Below are positions 16,511 through 24,344 of a DNA stretch of 64,000 bases, piece after piece. The position numbers were made by a program, and so were the translations under genes. Each line of letters begins with the position of its first letter. The first letter of the stretch is position 1. The stretch is taken from positions 91,254 through 155,253 of the forward strand of contig CAWGJL010000029.1 of assembly GCA_963822765.1 (NCBI GenBank). Direction: 5' to 3'. Source of the DNA: Palsa-504 sp963822765. GTDB taxonomy: Bacteria; Actinomycetota; Actinomycetes; Streptosporangiales; Streptosporangiaceae. Below the pieces are notes generated by a model. That model did no database searches, was not told the origin of the DNA, and worked only from the letters and a program-made list of their open reading frames with translations.

Positions 16511-17287
16511 TTACGCGCCCGCGGTCCGGGGGCAGGCACCACGGTCCGTTCGGAATAAATGAACTTTTCTGGTGTACCGGCAGAACAAGAAGCCGTCGTC
16601 CTCCAGGACGTGAGCCAGGCTGAGCGGCTGCGCCGCGGCGAACGCCTGGCCGGCCAGGATCCGGTCCGCGCCCGGGCCGGCCAGCAGCGGGCCGATGGTC
16701 AGGCACAGCTCGTCCAGCAGGCCCGCCGCGGCGATCTGGGCCAGCAGGCGCGGACCTCCCTCGGTGAGCATCCGCCGGTGGCCGCGCTCGGCCAGCGCGG
16801 CGACGGCCGCCTTCAGGTCCACGGTTTCCTGACCGGCCACGATGACGTCGGCCCGCTCTTCCAGGGCGGCGCGGCGATCGGCCGGGGCCTGCGCGGTGGT
16901 GATGACGATCGTGCGAGCCGACGGCGGGGCCATGTCGATGACCGGGCTGGACGGCTCGAGGTCGAGCCGCGCGGTGATCACCGCGATCGGCGGGGTCGGG
17001 GTCCGGCCTGACCGCAGGTCCGGCCAGAGCTCGTGCTGGCGCACCGGCTTGTACTTCTCGGCCCGGACCGTTCCCGCGCCCACCACGATCACGTCGGCCA
17101 GCGTGCGGAGCAGCGCGAACAGGCGCCGGTCGGCCTGCGAGGACAGGCCCGCGGTGAGGCCCGTCAGCATCGCGGCGCCGTCCGCGCTGCACACCATGTT
17201 GGCCCGCAGCCACGGCCCGGCCGGGTACGCGTACAGCGCGGCCAGGTCGGACTCGCGCAGGTCGGAAGATACGAAGATCTGCCGCAT
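16511..17287 (-). CDS. RibD C-terminal-like pyrimidine reductase family protein
   Basis: A 258-aa protein with the dihydrofolate-reductase-like fold of the RibD reductase domain: ANMVCSADGAAMLTG, VIVVGAGTVRAEKYKP and MLTEGGPRLLAQ are its signatures. It lacks the deaminase half of RibD, as do many actinobacterial 'pyrimidine reductase family' proteins, so its role may be in riboflavin, pterin or another pathway. ATG 17287 lies 2 bases after the glgX stop. The usual end of the domain is near FCRYTR; the last 18 residues come from a sequence matching a dispersed 16-bp motif described below, which suggests a 3' extension. Confidence 0.75.
   Translation of the reverse strand: MRQIFVSSDLRESDLAALYAYPAGPWLRANMVCSADGAAMLTGLTAGLSSQADRRLFALLRTLADVIVVGAGTVRAEKYKPVRQHELWPDLRSGRTPTPPIAVITARLDLEPSSPVIDMAPPSARTIVITTAQAPADRRAALEERADVIVAGQETVDLKAAVAALAERGHRRMLTEGGPRLLAQIAAAGLLDELCLTIGPLLAGPGADRILAGQAFAAAQPLSLAHVLEDDGFLFCRYTRKVHLFRTDRGACPRTAGA
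16538..16553 (+). repeat. Dispersed motif ACCRYGGTCCGTTCGG, copy 2
   Basis: ACCACGGTCCGTTCGG followed by AATAAATGAACTTTT, in the 3' extension of the RibD-like gene. GGCACC precedes it, as in copy 1. Confidence 0.7.
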
Positions 17288-17289
17288 GA

Positions 17290-19425
17290 TCAGTCCGCTG
17301 ACCGCAGCACGACCGCGGCCCTGGCACCAACCTCGATTTCGCTCTTGGGCATCAGGATCGCTCCGTCCTCCTCGTCGCTGGCCTGCGCTGTGCTGGTGTC
17401 GACCACGACCTCCCAGCCGGGGGCCAGACTGGCCTCGGGCAGGGTGAACGTGAGCGGATCGCTGTCCACGTTGAACAGCAGGAGGAACTTGGCGTCCACT
17501 ATTCTCCCGCCCCGCGGGTCCGGTTCGCTGATCGCCTCGCCGTTCAGCAGGGCGGCGAGCGACTGGGCGAAGCCGGCGCACCCAGTCGTCCTGGGTCATT
17601 TCCTGGCCGGCCGGGGTCAGCCAGCTGATATCGATGGTTTCATCGTCCGGTGCCCGGCGGCCGCGGAAGAACCTGCGCCGCCTGAACACCGGGTGGTTGC
17701 GGCGCAGGGCGGCCAGGGTCTCGGTGAACGCAGCAGGTCCCGCTCGGCGTCGGCCTGGCTCCAGTCCAGCCACGACACCTCATTGTCCTGGCAGTAGGCG
17801 TTGTTATTGCCCTGTTGAGTGCGCCCCATCTCGTCGCCCGCCAGCAGCATCGGGACGCCCTGGGACAAGAACAAGGTGACCAGGAAGTTCCGTTTCTGCC
17901 GGGCGCGCAGCGCGGCGACGGCGGGGTCGTCGGCCGGGCCCTCTACGCCGCAGTTCCAGGACCGGTTGTCGTCGGTGCCGTCCCGGTTGCCCTCGCCGTT
18001 GGCCTCATTGTGCTTGTGGTTGTAGCTGACCAGGTCGGCCAGGGTGAACCCGTCGTGGCAGGTGACGAAGTTAATGGACGCGACCGGACGCCGCCCGCTG
18101 GTGGCGTACAGGTCGCTGGACCCGGTGAGCCGGGACGCGAATTCACCGATGGCCTCGGGGCGGCCCCGCCAGAAATCCCGGACGGTGTCGCGGTACTTCC
18201 CGTTCCACTCGGTCCACAACGGCGGGAAGTTGCCCACCTGGTAACCGCCCTCGCCCACGTCCCACGGCTCGGCGATGAGCTTGACCTGGGAGACCACCGG
18301 GTCCTGCTGGACCAGGTCGAAGAAGGTGGACAGCCGGTCCACGTCGTGGAGCTCCCTGGCCAGCGCGCTGGCCAGGTCGAACCGGAACCCGTCGACGTGC
18401 ATCTCACCGATCCAGTACCGCAGCGAGTCCATGACCAGCTGCAACGCGTGCGGGCTCCGGGCGTTCAGGCTGTTCCCGCAGCCGGTGTAGTCCAGGTACC
18501 GCCATCGCTCGGAACCGTCGAGCCGGTAGTAGGCGGCGTTGTCGATGCCGCGGAAGGACAGCGTCGGCCCCATGTGGTCGCCCTCGGCGGTGTGGTTGTA
18601 CACCACGTCCAGGATGACCTCGATGCCGGCTTCGTGCAGCGCCTTGACCATGGTCTTGAACTCGCCGACCTGCTCGCCGCGCTGCCCGGCCGAGGAGTAC
18701 CGGTTGTGCGGGGCCAGGAACCCGATCGTGTTGTAGCCCCAGTAGTTGGTCAGGCCGCGCTCGACCAGGGACTGCTCGGCCACGAACTGGTGAACCGGCA
18801 TGAGCTCGACCGCGGTGATGCCGATCCGCTGCAGGTGCGCGATCACGGCCGGGTGCGCGAGGCCGGCGTAGGTGCCGCGCTGGTGCTCCGGGACGTCGGG
18901 GTGGCGCAGGGTCAGCCCCCGGACGTGCGCCTCGTAGATGACCGTCTCGTGGTACGGCGTCTGCGGCGCCCGGTCGTGGCCCCAGTCGAAGAACGGGTTG
19001 ATGACGACGTTCTTGGGCATGTGCGGCGCGCTGTCGGTGGTGTTCCGCTTCCTCGGGTTGCCGAACTGGTAGTCGAACAGCGACTCGTCCCAGCGGACGT
19101 CGCCCTCGGTCGCCTTGCCGTACGGGTCGAGGAGCAGCTTGGATCCGTCGCAGCGCAGCCCGCGCGGCGGATCGTAGGGACCGTGCACGCGGTAGCCGTA
19201 CCGCTGCCCGGGCGCGATCCCGGGCAGGTACACATGCCAGACAAACCCGTCGACCTCGGTTATCTCGACCCGTTCCCCGGTCAGCGGGCTCCCGTCGCCG
19301 TTCTCCGCATCGCCGAACAGGCAGAGTTCGACGCGCTGGGCGACCTCAGAGAACAAGGTAAAGTTCGTCCCCCACCCGTCCCAGGTCGCGCCAAGCGGAT
19401 AAGGCGTTCCCGGCCAGGTACGCAT
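17290..19425 (-). pseudogene. glgX: Glycogen debranching enzyme GlgX, interrupted by two compensating frameshifts
   Basis: Read with two shifts, this would be a 711-aa glycosidase of the isoamylase type: an N-terminal CBM48-like domain, then GH13 blocks DVVYNHT, DGFRFDLASAL, IAEPWD and FVTCHDGFTLADLVSYN. The frame from 19425 is good to about 17730, just after WLDWSQADAERDLL. A second frame then carries FTETLAALRRNHPVFRRRRFFRG to about 17582, and the original frame resumes with AGFAQSLAALLNGEAI and MDAKFLLLFNVDSD to 17290. One missing base near 17729 and one extra near 17580 explain it. The original frame has a stop at 17617. It is either a young pseudogene or a pair of sequencing errors. GGAGAAGGGGG precedes ATG 19425. 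Confidence 0.85.
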
Positions 19426-19576
19426 TCGCCCCCTTCTCCTGCGAGTCTGGTCGCCTGGATCAGCGGCCGACTCTACCGGGTACGCGCATGCCCGGAGGGA
19501 CGTACGTTACCGGATCGTGATCTGCGGGTCTGGAATCCCCGATAGCACCGGGGACCATCAAGGGTTTTACCCAGTT

Positions 19577-20377
19577 TTACGCCGCAGTCCGCTCCCGTAT
19601 GGCCGTCTCCTGGTACCGGTCCAGGACAATGTCGGCCACCTCCGGTACGGCGCCGCCCTCCGCCGCAGGCGGCCAAGACAGCCCCGCCGCCGCAGGCGGC
19701 CCAGGCAACAGCGCCGGTGACACCTCGGCCGCCCCCGCGGCCAGTGCAGCATCCCGGATCCGGTCGGCGAACAGGCCCGGCGCGAGCAGGTAGCTGGCCA
19801 CCACGACCCGGCGGGCTCCAGCCCGCAGCAGCTCCGTCACCGCCTGCTCCGGCGTCGGGCTGACCGCAGATGCGTAAGCCGGGCGGACACCGAACCAGCC
19901 GCCGGCCGCCTGCCACTGCGCGGCCAGGCCCGCGATGGTGGCATTCGCCGCCGGATCGCTCGATCCTGCCGCCGCGAGGACCACGCCGGTCTCGGACCGG
20001 TTCTCCAATGCCGTCTCGGGCAGGCGCCGCTCGAGCGCGCGGAGCAACAGCGGGTGCGGCCCGAGCGGTGCGCCGTACCTGAGGTTCAGCCTCGCGGTGC
20101 CCGCCCGGGCCAGCACGCGGGGGATATCGGTCTTGCTGTGGTACGCCGCGGTGAGCAGCAGCGGCAGCACGGTGACCTGCGTGTCCGGCCCGAACGCCCG
20201 CATGACCCGCGGCACGGACGGTGCGGCGTGGCCCAGGTAGGCCACCCGCAACTCCGGCACGCTCAGGCCGCGGTCGGCCGCCCGGCGCGCGACCAGCGGT
20301 ACCAGCGCGCTGATGGCCGCCGCCGCGCGCGGGTCCGCGCTGCCGTGGGCCACGGCGACGAGGGCCCGCTCAGGCAT
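19577..20377 (-). CDS. Sirohydrochlorin chelatase (CbiX/SirB-like)
   Basis: A 266-aa protein with two chelatase half-domains. LVAVAHGSADPRAAAAI and LLLTAAYHSKTDIP supply the two metal-binding His of the first half; the second half (about 130-240) contains GVVLAAAGSSDPAAN and VVVASYLLAPGLFADRI. It would insert iron into sirohydrochlorin to make siroheme, the cofactor of the sulfite reductase encoded at the head of this cluster. It overlaps the cysH stop by 8 bases. A longer frame reading back to 20665 is cysH in another frame and was rejected. The cobalt chelatase role of CbiX is an alternative. Confidence 0.82.
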   Translation of the reverse strand: MPERALVAVAHGSADPRAAAAISALVPLVARRAADRGLSVPELRVAYLGHAAPSVPRVMRAFGPDTQVTVLPLLLTAAYHSKTDIPRVLARAGTARLNLRYGAPLGPHPLLLRALERRLPETALENRSETGVVLAAAGSSDPAANATIAGLAAQWQAAGGWFGVRPAYASAVSPTPEQAVTELLRAGARRVVVASYLLAPGLFADRIRDAALAAGAAEVSPALLPGPPAAAGLSWPPAAEGGAVPEVADIVLDRYQETAIRERTAA

Positions 20378-21101
20378 GGATGCCGCACTCGGTCTTTCCC
20401 GTGCCGGCCCAGCGCCCGCTGCGCGGGTCGGCGCCTGGCTCGACCCGGAGCGTGCAGGTAGAGCAGCCGATCGAGGGATAGCCGTCGTAGACCAGCGGGT
20501 TGACCAGCACGCCGTTGGTGGTGATGTAGTCGTCGACCTGCTTCTGGGTCCAGCTGACGATCGGGTTGACCTTGACCATCTCCCGCCGGTCGTCCCACTC
20601 GACCACCTGGGCCTGGCGCCGGTTGCTGGTCTCGTCCCGGCGGACGCCGGTGATCCACGCGTCATAGTTGGTCAGTGCCCGCTCCAGCGGCTCGACCTTG
20701 CGCAGGTAGCAGCACAGGTCCGGGTTGCGCCCGTAGAGCCGGGGGCCGAGCTCGGCGTCCTGCTCCGCGACGGTGCGCGACGGGGTGACGTTGACCAGGT
20801 GGATCGGGTATACGACCTCCACCGCGTCCCGGGTGCCGATGGTCTCCGCGAAGTGGTAGCCGGTGTCGAGGAAGACCACGTCGATGCCGGGCCGGACGGC
20901 CGCGGCCAGGTGAATGATCACCGCATCGGTCATGGACGAGGTGATGCAGATCCGGTCCCCGAAGGTATCGGTGGCCCAGCGGATGACCTCTTCGGCCGGC
21001 GCGTCGGCGAGTGCCTCAGCAGCCTGTTCGGCGAGGGTTCGCATGAGCTCGGGGTCCTCCAGGGGCGTCTGCGCCAGGCCGCGCGTTACGACGGGACTCA
21101 C
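20370..21101 (-). CDS. cysH: Phosphoadenylyl/adenylyl-sulfate reductase
   Basis: A 243-aa thiol-dependent reductase converting activated sulfate to sulfite. ITSSMTDAVIIHL is the PP-loop region, VVFLDTGYHFAET the substrate loop, and TECGIHA at the C-terminus holds the catalytic Cys. The cysteine pairs in DLCCYLRK and GCSTCTLRV are those that bind the [4Fe-4S] cluster in APS-type reductases, so adenylyl sulfate is the likelier substrate. GTG 21101 overlaps the stop of the small zinc-ribbon gene (GTGA). Sulfate adenylyltransferase genes (cysDN) are not in the window. Confidence 0.93.
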   Translation of the reverse strand: MSPVVTRGLAQTPLEDPELMRTLAEQAAEALADAPAEEVIRWATDTFGDRICITSSMTDAVIIHLAAAVRPGIDVVFLDTGYHFAETIGTRDAVEVVYPIHLVNVTPSRTVAEQDAELGPRLYGRNPDLCCYLRKVEPLERALTNYDAWITGVRRDETSNRRQAQVVEWDDRREMVKVNPIVSWTQKQVDDYITTNGVLVNPLVYDGYPSIGCSTCTLRVEPGADPRSGRWAGTGKTECGIHA

Positions 21102-21244
21102 AGCGTGACTCCTATTCCGGCAAAGCGTAGCTGGAAACTCCTAGTGCAACTGCGGCAATGCCATTCACCGTCGGTCGCGCCCTGCGGTTCGAGGTCTTCC
21201 TCGCCGCAGTAAGGGCAGTAGAACGGGACGGCTCGCGTACTCAT
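21098..21244 (-). CDS. 48-aa zinc-ribbon protein of the sulfite reductase operon
   Basis: A 48-residue protein with two CxxC knuckles: YCPYCGEEDLEP and WHCRSCTRSFQLRF. The gene overlaps nirA upstream (ATGA) and cysH downstream (GTGA), so it is translated as part of the operon. Short proteins of this kind sit between the sulfite reductase and cysH in other actinobacteria, as I recall. A role in reductase assembly or electron transfer is possible but unproven. The longer reading frame that contains it is nirA in another frame. Confidence 0.82.
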   Translation of the reverse strand: MSTRAVPFYCPYCGEEDLEPQGATDGEWHCRSCTRSFQLRFAGIGVTL

Positions 21245-22926
21245 GTGAGCTCCTGTTCCGTCGCTCGCACCGTCCACGCGGCGAAGCTCTCGCCCGGTTC
21301 GCGGGCCGCCTCGAACCGGCGCAGCACCCGCTCCACGTAGTCCGGCAGATCCTCGGCCGTGGTCTTGAGCCCTCGCAGCTTGCGGCCGAAGCCTGAGCCG
21401 GTGCCGTCGCCGCCGTTCAGGCTGCCGCCCAGGTGCACCTGGAAGCCCTCGACCTGGGTCCCGTCCGGGCCGGTGACCAGCGATCCCTTCAGCCCGATGT
21501 CCGCGGTCTGGATCCGGGCACAGGAGTTCGGGCAGCCGTTCACGTTGATCGTGACCGGCGCGTCGAAGTCGGGCAGCCGTCGCTCGAGCTCGGCGATCAG
21601 GTCCGCGGCCCGGGCCTTGGTCTCCACGATCGCGAGCTTGCAGAACTCGATGCCGGTGCACGCCATCGTGTGCCTGCGGAAGGCGCTGGGCCGGGCCGGC
21701 AGGCCCGCCTGGTCCAGCTCTTCGACCAGATCCTCGGTGCGGTCCGCGGGCACGTCCAGGATGACCATCTTCTGCTCGGCGGTGGTGCGCACCCGGCCGC
21801 TGCCGTACCGGCCGGCCAGGCCGGCGATGACGTCCAGCGCGTCGGCTGACAGGCGGCCCACGGCCGGCGCGAACCCCACGTAGTAGTTCCCGTCCCGCTG
21901 CTGGTGGACGCCCACGTGGTCGCGGGTCCCATGGGGCGGCGAGGCCGGCGCGGGACCGTCGGGCAGCGCGTACCCGAGGTACTCCTTCTCCAGGACCTCG
22001 CGGAACTTCTCCTGGCCCCAGTCCGCGACCAGGAACTTGATCCGGGCCCGGTGCCGCAGCCGGCGGTAGCCGTAGTCGCGGAACAGGCTGGTCACGCCGG
22101 CCCACACCTCGGGCACCTGGCCGGGCCGGACAAAGGTGCCGAGCCGGCGGCCGATCATCGGGTTGGTGGACAGGCCGCCGCCGACCCACAGGTCATACCC
22201 GGCCTCTCCGGCCTCGTTGAGCACCCCGACGAACGCGATGTCGTTGATCTCGTGAGTCGCGCACTGCTCGGCGCACCCGCTGATCGAGGACTTGAACTTG
22301 CGCGGCAGGTTGGAGAACGCGGAGTCGCCGATGTAGCGCTCGCCGATGGCGGCGATCTCCGGGGTGGCGTCGATGATCTCGCTGGAATCCAGGCCGGCCA
22401 GCGGGCAGCCGAGGATCACCCGCGGCGTGTCTCCGCACGCCTCGGTGGTGCTCAGGCCCACCGCCTCCAGGGCGTCCCAGATGGCGGGCACGCTCTCGAT
22501 CTCGATCCAGTGCAGCTGGATGTTCTGCCGGTCGGTGACGTCCGCGGTGCCGCGGGCGTAGCGGCGGGAGATGTCGGCGATCGTGGTCAGCTGCCGGTGG
22601 TCGAGCTGCCCGCCGTCGATCCGGATCCGAAGCATGAAGTAGCGGTCGTCGAGTTCCTCTGGCTCCAGCACCGCGGTCTTGCCCCCGTCGATGCCGGGGC
22701 GGCGCTGGGTGTACAGCCCGTACCAGCGGAAACGGCCGCGCAGGTCGGCCGGGTCGATGGAGTCGAAGCCGTACTTGGAGTAGATGTCGAGGATCCGCTG
22801 CCGGACGTTGAGCCCGTCGTCGTTCCTCTTATTCTCCTCGTTCTTATTCAGCGGCTCGCGGTAGCCGAGGGCCCACTGGCCCTCGCCTCGCTTGCGTCCC
22901 GTCTTGGTCGCGGTGGCGACTGACAT
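21241..22926 (-). CDS. nirA: Ferredoxin-dependent sulfite (nitrite) reductase
   Basis: A 561-aa siroheme/[4Fe-4S] reductase. SGCAEQCATHEINDIAFVG and NVNGCPNSCARIQTADIG supply the four cluster Cys (C-x5-C and C-x3-C), one of which also ligates siroheme. Ferredoxin-like half-domains with RWYGLYTQRRPGIDGG come first, as in plant-type enzymes. With cysH and a siroheme chelatase downstream, sulfite to sulfide is the likely reaction; annotated homologues are often called nitrite/sulfite reductase. ATG 22926 follows GAAGGAAAC. A 23-codon upstream extension lacks homology and was left out. Confidence 0.92.
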   Translation of the reverse strand: MSVATATKTGRKRGEGQWALGYREPLNKNEENKRNDDGLNVRQRILDIYSKYGFDSIDPADLRGRFRWYGLYTQRRPGIDGGKTAVLEPEELDDRYFMLRIRIDGGQLDHRQLTTIADISRRYARGTADVTDRQNIQLHWIEIESVPAIWDALEAVGLSTTEACGDTPRVILGCPLAGLDSSEIIDATPEIAAIGERYIGDSAFSNLPRKFKSSISGCAEQCATHEINDIAFVGVLNEAGEAGYDLWVGGGLSTNPMIGRRLGTFVRPGQVPEVWAGVTSLFRDYGYRRLRHRARIKFLVADWGQEKFREVLEKEYLGYALPDGPAPASPPHGTRDHVGVHQQRDGNYYVGFAPAVGRLSADALDVIAGLAGRYGSGRVRTTAEQKMVILDVPADRTEDLVEELDQAGLPARPSAFRRHTMACTGIEFCKLAIVETKARAADLIAELERRLPDFDAPVTINVNGCPNSCARIQTADIGLKGSLVTGPDGTQVEGFQVHLGGSLNGGDGTGSGFGRKLRGLKTTAEDLPDYVERVLRRFEAAREPGESFAAWTVRATEQELT

Positions 22927-23267
22927 CGGTGAGTTTCCTTCAGGCTCGGGGACGCGCGGGTCACGAGAACCTGGGTCGCCGCTGGCACGGTTCAATGACG
23001 CGTGACAGCAGAAGACACCCGGTATCGCCCGCGCGCCCGGTCAGTTATCCGGGGCGGCGATCAACGGGTGTCGCGACAAATAGCGCTACGAATGCGCAGG
23101 AAATCGACGTGTCGACGGACGACGAGCAGCGGGTCCGTAACACTCATTACAGCAGGATCACATGTAACGGACCCGGCTGTCCAGGACAATTCCGGCATGT
23201 GGACAGTGCGGTTGTTCACAGCCGGCGTCATGCATGCGGCAACCGGGCCGTTCCGCAGGGTATTCCC
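22927..23267. other. Upstream region of the sulfite reductase operon
   Basis: No gene is supported in these 341 bases between the nirA start and the tandem repeat. The leader must contain the promoter of the nirA operon. I looked for a cysteine-rich leader peptide or SAM riboswitch-like folding and saw none that convinced me. Open frames on the plus strand run into the repeat and lack domains. Confidence 0.4.
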
Positions 23268-23393
23268 GGGACGGCCCGCGGCCAGCTTCGGGGACGGCCC
23301 GCGGCCTGCTTCCGGGACGGCCCGCGGCCAGCTTCCGGGACGGCCCGCGGCCAGCTTCCGGGACGGCCCGTGGCCAGCTTCGGGGACGGCCCG
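23268..23393. repeat. Five tandem copies of a 23-bp GC-rich unit
   Basis: The unit GGGACGGCCCGCGGCCAGCTTCC (split: GGGACGGCCCGCGG then CCAGCTTCC) is repeated head to tail at 23268-23290, 23291-23313, 23314-23336, 23337-23359 and 23360-23382, with an 11-base partial copy after it. Copies differ at two or three positions. Because 23 is not a multiple of 3, all plus-strand frames read the same repeating peptides (SFGDGPRPA, GTARGQL), which produces misleading open frames. The array sits directly after the 3' end of the minus-strand 45-aa gene. Each unit contains the self-complementary core GGCCGCGGGCC-like GGCCCGCGGCC. Confidence 0.95.
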
Positions 23394-23397
23394 GCGG

Positions 23398-23535
23398 TCA
23401 GCCCTGGCGGATCCAGCTCAGCGGCGGCTCGGACCCCGAGGGGGTCGATTCAGCCGGCGGCTGGTGCTGGCAGTCGCACCAGGTGCCGCCGGGGCAGTCC
23501 TCGTGATGGTGCTTCCGGCACGGTACGCAGATCAT
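23398..23535 (-). CDS. 45-aa Cys/His-rich small protein
   Basis: The frame reads MICVPCRKHHHEDC, then GGTWCDCQHQPP, and ends SWIRQG. The spacing C-x2-C, H-x3-C, C-x-C-x-H looks like a compact metal-binding module. AATAAGGACC places a good ribosome-binding site just upstream of ATG 23535. I recall short actinobacterial proteins starting MICxPC and ending with a TWCDCQH block, which supports a real gene. Function unknown; a zinc or iron-sulfur ligand role is inferred from the cysteines only. Confidence 0.72.
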   Translation of the reverse strand: MICVPCRKHHHEDCPGGTWCDCQHQPPAESTPSGSEPPLSWIRQG

Positions 23536-23640
23536 GGTCCTTATTGTGCAGCGCGCGGGGACGACCGAATCCCCGCACGCCGAAGCCGACGCCCTAGCCC
23601 TGCCGGGCTGAGCGGTTGAGGGGTTTCCGGGCGCGTGGGA

Positions 23641-23940
23641 TCAGGCGGCGTTGGCGCGGCGCATGCGACGGCGGCGCTCAGCCGAGCGCTCGTCCTCGTT
23701 CAGCCCGCCCCAGGTGCCGTACTTCTCCGGCCGGGATACCGCGTAGTTCAGGCATTCAAGCCGCACGGGGCAAGCAGCGCAGATCTCCTTGGCCTTGCGC
23801 TCCCTGATGTCCCGCTCCGGCTGGCGCTCACCATCCGGGCCGAAAAAGAGCAGCAGGTCCTCGCCACGGCACTCTGCAGCATCCTGCCAACCCCAGTTAG
23901 GGCGGGGAAGCACAGCCGACTGCCGACGTACCTGAGACAT
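23641..23940 (-). CDS. WhiB-family iron-sulfur regulator (WblE/WhiB1-like)
   Basis: A 99-aa WhiB-like protein. The four cluster Cys are seen in DAAECRGED and in EICAACPVRLEC (C-x2-C-x5-C), followed by the GTWGG turn and a basic tail, SAERRRRMRRANAA, that contacts DNA. Such proteins bind a [4Fe-4S] cluster sensitive to O2 or NO and usually act with the principal sigma factor. ATG 23940 has GAGGTGA upstream; the seven-codon longer TTG start is less likely. Subfamily assignment is tentative. Confidence 0.92.
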   Translation of the reverse strand: MSQVRRQSAVLPRPNWGWQDAAECRGEDLLLFFGPDGERQPERDIRERKAKEICAACPVRLECLNYAVSRPEKYGTWGGLNEDERSAERRRRMRRANAA

Positions 23941-24344
23941 GGATCGAATCACCTCAACCAAGATGCATCAAATCGTGAGTTACAGTGGAGCGTCAGGCTC
24001 GTGAACAAGCGAACGCGAGCCCAACCTGTCCGGGAACCTCCGTTGCAAGATACAACGCGTCTTGGTGACGTGGTGTTCCCGTGCGCAGGTAAGGCGATCG
24101 CGTAAGCAAACGGTCACTATACCGAACGGCTGGCGCCAGCGCGGCGGTTCACCCGTCCTACTAACCATCGCGCGGGCCGTTGCCATGCCCGCGATAATGA
24201 TGCCATCCTCGATAGTCATCGTGCATGCCGGGTGGCAAAATTCACCGCCCGATTTTGCGCTTCTTTCTCGGCGTCCTCCGGCTGCGGCTAGCCTGCCTGG
24301 CAATGTTCGTGACGAACTGGACAAAGGGAAGTGAGCACGGGACC
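23941..24344. other. Divergent promoter region between the WhiB gene and the Tyr-rich protein
   Basis: These 404 bases separate two divergently transcribed genes and are less GC-rich than their surroundings. A perfect inverted repeat GTTCG-TGA-CGAAC lies at 24305-24317, about 30 bases before the Tyr-rich protein's ATG, where a regulator could bind. I could not assign -10/-35 boxes with confidence. Confidence 0.45.

Noticed and set aside
17815..19545. 576-aa plus-strand frame across glgX
   Set aside because: glgX on the minus strand has unmistakable GH13 motifs; this frame is its complement and has none.
22927..23267. SAM riboswitch or cysteine leader peptide before nirA
   Set aside because: No consensus core or Cys-rich mini-frame could be made out.
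23002..23619. Plus-strand frames reading repeated GTARGQLPGRP peptides
   Set aside because: They come from the 23-bp tandem repeat, which reads through all frames; the minus-strand 45-aa gene is better supported.
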